Assembly: GCF_003478335.1 (NCBI RefSeq)
Contig: NZ_QUFB01000027.1
Location: 1 to 42,755, forward strand
DNA from: Clostridium sp. AM49-4BH
Lineage (GTDB): Bacteria; Bacillota; Clostridia; Lachnospirales; Lachnospiraceae
Reading direction: 5' to 3'
DNA: 42,755 bases
Position 1 is the stretch's first letter. Each line of letters begins with the position of its first letter. This document shows positions 1 to 6,290 of this stretch, piece by piece. A program made the translations under genes and the position numbers. The notes under the pieces are model-generated. The model saw only the letters and a list, made by a program, of their open reading frames with translations, ran no database searches and had not been told where the DNA came from.

Positions 1-99
1 GAAAACGCCCGGTACTTCATTTGCAAAGCTGAAAGCTCCGTCCTTACTGCTAAAGAAATATCCTTTTCTCATTTCTTTACCACATTTTGAACATTTCAT
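1..99 (-). CDS. small zinc-finger-type protein (DUF6487-like), truncated by the window edge
   Basis: Only the first 33 codons are inside the window. The start is MKCSKCGKEMRKGYF, with a CxxC knuckle followed by a glycine-tyrosine strand, which resembles the small PF20097/DUF6487 proteins whose N-terminus binds a metal through Cys pairs. The start ATG is preceded by AGGAGGATTAGAAG, an excellent ribosome binding site. It lies 39 bp downstream of the APH-like gene in the same direction, so it is probably the last visible gene of that operon. Function is unknown and the C-terminal half is not visible. Confidence 0.6.
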   Translation of the reverse strand, partial: MKCSKCGKEMRKGYFFSSKDGAFSFANEVPGVF

Positions 100-138
100 C
101 TTCTAATCCTCCTGTGCCTGTGCTTTCTTTTGCTCTTA

Positions 139-1119
139 TCAATTGTGATCCATCACAGCCGTTTCCAGCTTCCCCACTTCTCTTGCAAAATCATCCAACA
201 CCCAGTCATACATATGTGGATCTTCGTATTCACGATATCCGCACTCCACCACCATTCCCAAGCGCTGCCAGATACGATAGATCTGAATACGAATTTTCTC
301 ATTTTTGGTAAATTCTATTTTGCCATAGCCTTGCAGAAAATATGGATTAGGAACATCTCCAAAGTCGTGAAAATCATGGCTTAATAATGGATCTGCCCAT
401 AACACCGCTGCATAATCAATAAGTCCTGTCAGCTTGCCGTTTTTTATCAAAAGATTACCATCCCATGTATCGGTATGTACATAAACCGGGACAGTTACTT
501 CATCCAATTCTTTTCCATACTTCCGAATCAGTTTCTTAAGGTCAGCCGATGTAATTCCGGGAATAGCAATTCCCTTTTCTTCGGCATCACACAACAGCCA
601 GTCAAACAATAGATTTATAAAATCACTGTTTTTCTTGCAATAACTTTCCGGTATATTGGGAATTCCAAAGATATCTGCCTTTAAGGAACATATCTTTCGT
701 GTGATCTCTCCCATTTCCTTCTTTACATCTGCTCTTTGAGCATCCGTAATCGTCTGATCATCACACAACGGCACTCCATCCAGATAACTCATAAAGAAAT
801 ACGGAACATCACATATTTCTCCACTGTCATCATAAAAGAGTAATTTCGGCATCGGAATATCCAGCCATTCCTGAAATAATTTCAACATTTCCGCTTCCGT
901 TGGAATATATTTCACTTCATTGCGCATAACCTTTACTCCTGTTCCGGATGCAAGCTTAAGTACCATTTTTTCTTCAGCCGTTTCTACCAGATATACGGCA
1001 CTACAAAATCCCCCGGATAATCTCTTAATGTTTTTTATTGCAACCGGATGGCCTAATGCCTGATCTGTCATTTGCTGTATCTGCTCCTCGGAAATCCAAT
1101 TTTTCGTAATTGCATCCAT
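139..1119 (-). CDS. aminoglycoside phosphotransferase (APH)-family kinase-like protein
   Basis: This 326-residue protein has the APH/choline-kinase fold signature. The phosphate-binding segment is LSGGFCSAVYLVE near residues 34-46. The catalytic loop is HTDTWDGN at 215-222, matching the family HxDxxxxN with Asp217 as catalytic base. The metal-binding Asp235 is in GLIDYA. ATP-dependent phosphorylation of a small hydroxylated substrate is expected; the substrate cannot be read from sequence, so aminoglycoside resistance should not be assumed. The ATG is preceded by GAGGAGGAAAGCAGA. It sits 20 bp after the KTR gene in a tight operon and is full length for the family. Confidence 0.85.
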   Translation of the reverse strand: MDAITKNWISEEQIQQMTDQALGHPVAIKNIKRLSGGFCSAVYLVETAEEKMVLKLASGTGVKVMRNEVKYIPTEAEMLKLFQEWLDIPMPKLLFYDDSGEICDVPYFFMSYLDGVPLCDDQTITDAQRADVKKEMGEITRKICSLKADIFGIPNIPESYCKKNSDFINLLFDWLLCDAEEKGIAIPGITSADLKKLIRKYGKELDEVTVPVYVHTDTWDGNLLIKNGKLTGLIDYAAVLWADPLLSHDFHDFGDVPNPYFLQGYGKIEFTKNEKIRIQIYRIWQRLGMVVECGYREYEDPHMYDWVLDDFAREVGKLETAVMDHN

Positions 1120-1139
1120 TCTGCTTTCCTCCTCTAAAT

Positions 1140-1370
1140 TTAATTATCACCCTTATAAACGGCATTCATATAACTGATCCGAATATGACATGGGGCAAAT
1201 ATAGTTGCAAATATAACCAACATAATGTTTCCACTGATAATACCACTCTCCTTACATTTTGGACAAAACAGTGGAAAACGTTTTAATTCCGTATCGTCCA
1301 ATATCTGTGTCCTGGTCTTTGCTCTGCATACCGGACATAAGATCCATTTATCCGTTACTACTGTCTGCAT
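1140..1370 (-). CDS. cysteine-rich KTR-family protein
   Basis: This is a 76-residue protein with the KTR-family core: WILCPVCRAKTRTQI, then FPLFCPKCK. Two CPxC knuckles form a probable zinc ribbon. I chose the ATG at 1370 because GGAGGTGAT, a 9-base match to the anti-Shine-Dalgarno, lies 7 bases before it. The ATG at 1379 sits inside that site. The gene overlaps the 3' end of the DUF3795-TetR gene by 23 bp, so translation is probably coupled. After the second knuckle there is a hydrophobic tail (NIMLVIFATIFAP) not needed for the domain. KTR proteins are common in Firmicutes accessory regions, and their function is not established. Confidence 0.75.
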   Translation of the reverse strand: MQTVVTDKWILCPVCRAKTRTQILDDTELKRFPLFCPKCKESGIISGNIMLVIFATIFAPCHIRISYMNAVYKGDN

Positions 1371-2112
1371 CTGACTCATCACCTCCCGATAAAGCTTGTA
1401 AAATATCCTCCCCGACACCCAAGCCTTTTAAATATGTCATCCCCGTATTGTGAAGCATACAATACATATTTTCTTTTGTATCCTGAACGATTCCCGAAGC
1501 AATCAAGGTTCCCATTCCCTGTGTATATACCATCATCGTCATGGCAAAATCCATTGCCTGCTCTATCGTAATTTCCAACATATCTGCTATCTTCTCATAC
1601 ATATTGGGTCCATCTGAAAGATCCTGCTGCAGCTCGAAACCATTGCTTAAAAGCTGACTTCTCTCACCCGTATAAAGAAAACGAAACAGATATGGTCTCT
1701 CCAACGCTAAATCTATAGTTCCTTTTCCTCTTTGTTCAAATGCGACAAATTCATTTTCATTGAAACTATAGTAGGTATTCTCCACATATTTCTCTGCAAA
1801 AGGAATTAATTCCTGCCGCAATCCTTCCATCTGCGAACAATCAGCACAGGTATCCAGTCCATTTTTCCGAACACAATTATGTATAGGACAGAGTTTGTCG
1901 CAGAACGGTGTTTTTACACCCTCTATGCGACATCCGACGCAGTTGATCATTTCCGGTGTGATCGTTACCCCGTTGAGCTTGCTCCACAGAGTGGCGGTTT
2001 GCTCACGCAGGGCATTGTCGTCTGTAATTGTTGCGATCCTGGCATCACACTTTTCGCAATCAAGTCCGCAACAGCCAATCAGTTGGTTTTTGTTTTTCAT
2101 CGTTTTCTCCAT
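1348..2112 (-). CDS. DUF3795 domain fused to a TetR-type C-terminal ligand domain
   Basis: The N-terminal ~95 residues are a DUF3795 cysteine-rich module: CCGLDCEKCDARIAT, then NCVGC, CDKLCPIHNC and CADC. From about residue 105 the sequence changes to an all-helical segment (FAEKYVENTYYSF..., ALERPYLFRFLYTGER..., MVYTQGMGTLIASG). This resembles the C-terminal ligand/dimerisation domain of TetR regulators, but there is no helix-turn-helix anywhere in the protein. DUF3795 proteins are normally only about 100-150 residues, so this is an unusual composite. The start used is 2112 (AGGAAACGCT before ATG); the ATG at 2100, preceded by GGAGAAAACG, is an equal alternative. It is followed by an overlapping KTR gene. 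Function is unknown; metal or small-molecule sensing is only an inference. Confidence 0.75.
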   Translation of the reverse strand: MEKTMKNKNQLIGCCGLDCEKCDARIATITDDNALREQTATLWSKLNGVTITPEMINCVGCRIEGVKTPFCDKLCPIHNCVRKNGLDTCADCSQMEGLRQELIPFAEKYVENTYYSFNENEFVAFEQRGKGTIDLALERPYLFRFLYTGERSQLLSNGFELQQDLSDGPNMYEKIADMLEITIEQAMDFAMTMMVYTQGMGTLIASGIVQDTKENMYCMLHNTGMTYLKGLGVGEDILQALSGGDESDADSSNG

Positions 2113-2169
2113 AGCGTTTCCTATATAACAAAGAATTATTGAACTCTTTGCATAGATAAAATTTCAGTT

Positions 2170-2529
2170 TTACTTTGTAAGAACCTTCTTACAATATTTA
2201 TGTGCTCCACAATGTGGACATACTAATTTTCGCTTTGTAATTGTATGAGGTCCCATAATATATGACTTCATATTTGGAACAAATCTATTATTACATTCAG
2301 GACACTCATAGGCTCCTGCTTTTATATCAAGGACACAGGCAATTGCAATTCCTCCAACCAACACAACAAAACCTATCCCTATAAGAAGTACTCTAATCCA
2401 GTTCTCTATCTCCAGCATCCCCGACAATATAAATAATGGAACTGCCGCTATAATTGTAAGTCCTGCCACCATTGCTGATAGGACAATTTTCTTTTTACTT
2501 TCCTGTGCTTCTTTGACTAAATTCACCAT
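2170..2529 (-). CDS. small two-TM membrane protein with C-terminal zinc ribbon
   Basis: This 119-residue protein has two predicted membrane segments (about residues 16-38 and 44-67). A cytoplasmic zinc-ribbon-like tail follows, with YECPECNNRF and LVCPHCGAHKYC. I do not recognise a characterised family. The start is supported by GGAGAAAAAT before the ATG. A MerR-type operator/promoter lies 20-50 bp upstream, making this the likely first gene of the operon that continues through the DUF3795-TetR fusion, KTR and APH-like genes to the window edge. Confidence 0.7.
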   Translation of the reverse strand: MVNLVKEAQESKKKIVLSAMVAGLTIIAAVPLFILSGMLEIENWIRVLLIGIGFVVLVGGIAIACVLDIKAGAYECPECNNRFVPNMKSYIMGPHTITKRKLVCPHCGAHKYCKKVLTK

Positions 2530-2547
2530 ATTTTTCTCCGCTTTCTT

Positions 2548-2578
2548 TATATAATCTTCTACGCTCCCCCGTAGAGTA
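2548..2578 (-). promoter_or_regulatory. MerR-type operator/promoter with long spacer
   Basis: On the minus strand an inverted repeat TCTACG-N6-CGTAGA (2558-2575) lies between a poor -35 (TACTCT, 2573-2578) and a -10 (TATATA, 2548-2553), with a 19-bp spacer. A dyad inside an over-long spacer is the hallmark of promoters untwisted by MerR-family activators. No MerR gene is in the window. Confidence 0.5.
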
Positions 2579-2687
2579 ACATTTTAAATTTACTTGTTGC
2601 GCAAGAACAATGTTCTTAACTATTGTTCCTTTTTAACCATGTCATCCATTGCGTCTTCCCCCTTTCCTATCTGCAAATACGCTCCTT

Positions 2688-2792
2688 TTATCCATTCGCT
2701 TTTTTCTTTCTGCGTTCTGCAATCCTCCGGTTTATCTTATCTGCCTCTTCTTTCTCGAGATACCACTTCACAAGTTCTTCCGTTACTCTCAT
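2688..2792 (-). CDS. small basic/helical ORF, hypothetical
   Basis: A 34-codon ORF encodes MRVTEELVKWYLEKEEADK followed by a very basic tail (RRIAERRKKKANG). The ATG is preceded by AAAGGAAAAACG, a usable ribosome binding site. The composition (amphipathic helix, then Arg/Lys-rich end) is protein-like, similar in style to small ORFs of phages and conjugative elements. No function can be assigned. It lies in a degenerate stretch and may be a leftover. Confidence 0.3.
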   Translation of the reverse strand: MRVTEELVKWYLEKEEADKINRRIAERRKKKANG

Positions 2793-3233
2793 CGTTTTTC
2801 CTTTCCGGCTCCATAGCTAATGTCCTTATTCTCACAACCATATCTTCTATAGCCTTTGCCCCCGCACTATTTTCCTGCGCTGCTGCGGTTACATGTTCAA
2901 TTGCCTGGTAATTGCTCCGTGTATTAACATTTACCTGCGGTACGCTCACAAAGCATTGTAAAAATAGCAGCAACTGCAATTAACACCATTGCTCTTCACA
3001 ATAGTTACAAATATAACCGCACAGATTGCCAGCAAATATTTAACATATGCACCTTCCAATTTTGCAATATTCACAATGTCTGTACCAGGACTCCACTTCG
3101 TTCTTCCATACCAGCTACCTCTCCATATATTATTTGGCAATTTGCCACTGTAATTACTCTATCGTGATTTGATTTCATTGTCTATATACAGACAACTAAC
3201 ATGCATAAAATGGATACCAAAATGCATCCGTCT

Positions 3234-4112
3234 TTATGCATGTGAAAGTTTCGGAAAATAAAGTTTTTCCTTCTCGATACTTTTTAGCTGCTCCCCGAAA
3301 TAAAACAGCCTGTAATCGTCGGATCCATCATATTTCTCTGCCTCGCACATATCCATGTCCTTCAGATCCGGCACGAAACCAAGCTGACATTTATGATATT
3401 CCCCTCTCACTCTCTGCAAAACATCCGAAAGTGCCACTTGATTTTCACAGATGATACTCTGTAAAAATAGTGTATCCCCCTCTGTCTCTGCTACGATAAA
3501 ACAGTCCATATCCTTTGCATAATATACATTTTCCATATCTGCAGTATAAAACATCTGCAAACCAAATTTGTTGATCTGCTCCATAGAAGAATTTGCTGCA
3601 CTGTGCCGGATCATGTCCATATATTTTTGCTTCATCTGCACATCTGCAGTATTTACCGGGACAAACCACTCTCCCTTAGACCTGTTCCTGCAAAACTCCT
3701 CTTTGACCTTATACTGATACTCCGTTTCCCTTGAAAAGCCACACTTATCATAAAAGTCTAACGCATCCAGATTGGCAAACAGATAAAATCCGTCACAACT
3801 ATCCTTGTACTGTTTCACCACATGCTCGATCAGTTTTCTTGCCAAGCCCTGTCTGCGATATGCCTCATCGGTCATGACCGTTCCGATCTGTATGTAATTT
3901 CTCTCTACACCATTCTGAAGAAAAGTCATCCGATTTGCGGATACATTTGCAATTATTTTTCCATCCTCAATAAAGGAATAGGGAATATAATCTCCCTCAA
4001 AATATCCACCTGTCACCCAGTCTTCAAAATCGAAGAAGAATGTTTTTCTTGTCAATTCATTCAGTGCGTGGCGCATGGTATCCTCACGCATGTAATCGCT
4101 TACTAATTCCAT
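3234..4112 (-). CDS. GNAT-family N-acetyltransferase
   Basis: This 292-residue protein has a GNAT core in its first ~150 residues. The acetyl-CoA pyrophosphate loop is read in IGTVMTDEAYRRQGLARKL (R/QxxGxA type, motif A). A typical motif B follows, FYLFANLDALDFYDKCGF. The C-terminal ~140 residues are an additional domain with no motif I can name. The acceptor substrate is unknown. The start is supported by GGAGGGTTAAAAC; that ribosome binding site overlaps the stop of the small membrane-protein pseudogene upstream, suggesting a former translationally coupled operon with the nitrilase gene. Confidence 0.8.
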   Translation of the reverse strand: MELVSDYMREDTMRHALNELTRKTFFFDFEDWVTGGYFEGDYIPYSFIEDGKIIANVSANRMTFLQNGVERNYIQIGTVMTDEAYRRQGLARKLIEHVVKQYKDSCDGFYLFANLDALDFYDKCGFSRETEYQYKVKEEFCRNRSKGEWFVPVNTADVQMKQKYMDMIRHSAANSSMEQINKFGLQMFYTADMENVYYAKDMDCFIVAETEGDTLFLQSIICENQVALSDVLQRVRGEYHKCQLGFVPDLKDMDMCEAEKYDGSDDYRLFYFGEQLKSIEKEKLYFPKLSHA

Positions 4113-4115
4113 GTT

Positions 4116-4292
4116 TTAACCCTCCTCTTTTCCCTTTTGATCCTTAAAGTTAAAAGCTGCAATGCAACACCCAAAAGCACCTACCCACACTAATGCAGCG
4201 TAAATTCATTGATCTATAAGACCAAATATGCAGCCGGCTATCACCAGCAATATGCCTGCTGTTCTTAATAAACGAATTGCTTTTTCAAACAT
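4116..4292 (-). pseudogene. small two-TM membrane protein interrupted by an in-frame TGA
   Basis: From the ATG at 4292 (GGGAGGAAGGGGAAG upstream) the frame reads MFEKAIRLLRTAGILLVIAG then CIFGLIDQ. It meets TGA at 4206-4208 and continues in the same frame as IYAALVWVGAFGCCIAAFNF then KDQKGKEEG, ending at TAA at 4116. Both halves are membrane segments, so the natural product is likely a 58-residue hairpin protein with Trp (TGG) where TGA now stands. It sits between the nitrilase and GNAT genes with 40- and 3-bp gaps. No function is known. Confidence 0.6.
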
Positions 4293-4332
4293 CTTCCCCT
4301 TCCTCCCTGTCAATTCCTTTCTTCTCTCGAAA

Positions 4333-5202
4333 TCAATTTAAAAAGTTTGATTGTTTTAACAGCTCATTCTGACCAGGTCTTATAAAGGGTTCCTTAATTT
4401 CTTTACTTAACAACTGACTGTATGCTTCTACCTTACGAAATGTATTTCCTAACATTTCCCGCCTCCTATAATCTCTAATCGCTTCCATATCAAACTCCGC
4501 ATAAAAAATCCCCTCTGTTTTATCGTCAGCCAGCAATACTGTATTATCAACACACTCTCCATTTCTGTCCCAGCAAATCGGGCTAAATGCACAGGAACAT
4601 CCAGCATTATCTCCATTCGGATTTGCCATAGCAACTGCAACCATATTTTCATATGCTCTTGTAGAAAGTGCTCGGATTCTTGGCTGCATAGAACCACAAT
4701 CATTTGGTACAAGAATGATTTCTGCACCTTTTAACATCAGTATTCTTGCACTTTCCGGATACTCTCTGTCATAGCAAATCATAACGCCCAATTGTATTCC
4801 CTCAAAATCGCACACCTTAAATTCCTTCCCTGATTCAACATTTCTTTCATCGGCAAAATCACAGGTATGTACCTTTGAGTATTTCATTAATATATTGCCT
4901 GATTTATTGATAACAAAGGCTGAGTTCTGCGGTTGCTTATTACCTTTTGTAAATGCCGTGAGTACTACACCTATTTTATATTTTTTCGCTTTCTCGCATA
5001 TTTTTGCAATGCTTTTATCATCATCTGCAATGCTTTTCTCATACGACATAGGCAGATCATACCCGGTAACAAAGCATTCCGGCAGCAAAAGAATATCTGC
5101 ATGATTTTCCGATGCCTCTTTCATTGCCATAATAATGCTTTCCATATTCTTTTCTATTTGTGCATTAAGGGCTCGTTTTTGTAATATTGCAACCTTAAAC
5201 AT
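4333..5202 (-). CDS. carbon-nitrogen hydrolase (nitrilase superfamily)
   Basis: This 289-residue protein carries the nitrilase-superfamily catalytic triad: Glu42 in LLLPECF, Lys110 in KYSKVHTC and Cys143 in GVMICYDREYPE. It should hydrolyse a non-peptide C-N bond (amide, carbamoyl or nitrile) in the cytoplasm. The length fits a stand-alone amidase, and the closest style is the putrescine/omega-amidase-like branch, but the substrate is not determined by the sequence. The start is supported by AAGGAGAACATAAAA. It heads a small operon with a decayed membrane peptide gene and a GNAT acetyltransferase. Confidence 0.85.
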   Translation of the reverse strand: MFKVAILQKRALNAQIEKNMESIIMAMKEASENHADILLLPECFVTGYDLPMSYEKSIADDDKSIAKICEKAKKYKIGVVLTAFTKGNKQPQNSAFVINKSGNILMKYSKVHTCDFADERNVESGKEFKVCDFEGIQLGVMICYDREYPESARILMLKGAEIILVPNDCGSMQPRIRALSTRAYENMVAVAMANPNGDNAGCSCAFSPICWDRNGECVDNTVLLADDKTEGIFYAEFDMEAIRDYRRREMLGNTFRKVEAYSQLLSKEIKEPFIRPGQNELLKQSNFLN

Positions 5203-5612
5203 TTTTATGTTCTCCTTTCACTAACTCTCAACATATATTTTTCTTTCAAATATCATAAACAAAACGCGGAACCAATCCATTTTTCTTTTCGGATCAGCTC
5301 TGCGTCTCAGCGTCTGGCTCATTTATGATTTGTGTTTCATCAACAGGTGATGAAACTAATGTAACCTGCCTTAATACACTTTATTGAATAATTCTCTGAC
5401 GAACAGGATTCATAAAAACATCCGCAATTTCTGTTTTTATTAAGTTTCTTCTCCTTTTATTCTCTATTTTGATTATATTCTCATTTTTGATAATGTAAAG
5501 TGTTATTTTCTTTTTGTATTTATTATCACTACAGAAAAGACGCAGATGAAAGCCAGTTAGTTATTTACTGGTAATCTTTCCCCTGCGTCTCTGGTGCTTC
5601 CATTATCACTGG
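5203..5612. other. 410-bp intergenic region
   Basis: No gene seen. It contains the terminator-like hairpin of the ABC operon (5538-5590) and a perfect short inverted repeat TTTCATCA-N5-TGATGAAA at 5335-5355. The inverted repeat lies about 130 bp upstream of the nitrilase start and could be an operator or RNA hairpin. The rest is AT-rich. Confidence 0.4.
5538..5590 (-). terminator. branched/interrupted terminator hairpin after the ABC transporter
   Basis: On the minus strand, 22 bp after the ATPase stop, an 8-bp outer stem AGACGCAG/CTGCGTCT encloses inner pairings (AAAG/CTTT and CCAGT/ACTGG). The outer stem is followed by TTTTCTG. It is read as an intrinsic terminator of somewhat unusual interrupted shape. 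Confidence 0.5.
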
Positions 5613-6290
5613 TCATGACTCACAAATCATTCCATCCGATAGTTTAATAACATTTTCACATTTCATTGCAACATCCATATCATGCGTTACGATCACAACT
5701 GTTTTTTTCAATTGATGCATCTGGACAAAAATATCCATAATCTCTCCGGCAGTTTCCTGATCAACATTACCGGTTGGCTCATCTGCAAGTATCAGATCCG
5801 GATCATTGATCAATGCTCTTGCGATTGCGACACGCTGTTTTTGCCCACCTGAAAGCTCTGTTGGCAAATGCTTCTCTCTTTCTTCCAATCCTAACATGGA
5901 AATAAGGGAGTGATAATATTCCATATCTATTTTTTTCTTTGCAATTAATCGTGGAAGCAAAATATTTTCCTTCGCCGTGAGTTCGTCAATCAGTCTAAAA
6001 TCCTGATATACAAACCCGACCTCCATATTGCGATATTTCGCCTGTTGCCCCGCATTATAATGGCTAATATCAGATCCCTTAAAGAAGATCTTCCCCTCTG
6101 TTGGCAGATCAAGTAACCCGATCATATTCATCAAAGTCGACTTTCCGGAACCGCTTTTCCCAATAATAGCGTAATTATGTCCCTGTTCAAGTTCTAAAGC
6201 AATCGACTTTAATGCCTGCACCTGATTCTTTTTGCCTTTTCCATAAACCTTACTTACATTTTCAATCTTAATCATAGCACTCATTCGCAT
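5613..6290 (-). CDS. ABC transporter ATP-binding protein (LolD/BceA-like)
   Basis: A 225-residue ATPase with all ABC motifs: Walker [11 protein letters not shown]-loop VYQDF, signature [15 protein letters not shown], Walker [10 protein letters not shown] and H-loop VTHD. Length and motifs place it in the MacB/LolD/BceA subfamily that partners FtsX-type permeases. It overlaps the 3' end of the permease gene by 10 bp, and its ATG at 6290 uses GGAGGAATAA inside the permease 3' end, so the two are co-translated. In this subfamily, ATP hydrolysis drives peptide antibiotic resistance or lipid/peptide extraction rather than classical uptake. Confidence 0.92.
   Translation of the reverse strand: MRMSAMIKIENVSKVYGKGKKNQVQALKSIALELEQGHNYAIIGKSGSGKSTLMNMIGLLDLPTEGKIFFKGSDISHYNAGQQAKYRNMEVGFVYQDFRLIDELTAKENILLPRLIAKKKIDMEYYHSLISMLGLEEREKHLPTELSGGQKQRVAIARALINDPDLILADEPTGNVDQETAGEIMDIFVQMHQLKKTVVIVTHDMDVAMKCENVIKLSDGMICES

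Larger units (their letters stand above)
2530..3233. other. gene-poor, degenerate stretch
   Basis: About 700 bp without a convincing gene larger than 40 codons. On the minus strand, fragments in different frames look protein-like but lack starts with ribosome binding sites, for example NYQAIEHVTAAAQENSAG near 2830-2900. This suggests eroded remnants of an accessory element. It contains the small ORF at 2688-2792 and the MerR-type promoter at 2548-2578. An imperfect palindrome around GAACAATGTTC (near 2605-2620) is also present. Confidence 0.4.

Noticed and set aside
2600..2625. Possible SOS (LexA) box around GAACAATGTTC
   Set aside because: The half-sites are separated by three bases, not the four of the Gram-positive GAAC-N4-GTTC box, and no SOS gene follows.
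2737..2979. 80-codon minus-strand ORF with a protein-like stretch
   Set aside because: It would start at TTG without a ribosome binding site and overlaps the better-supported 34-codon ORF; kept only as a possible remnant.
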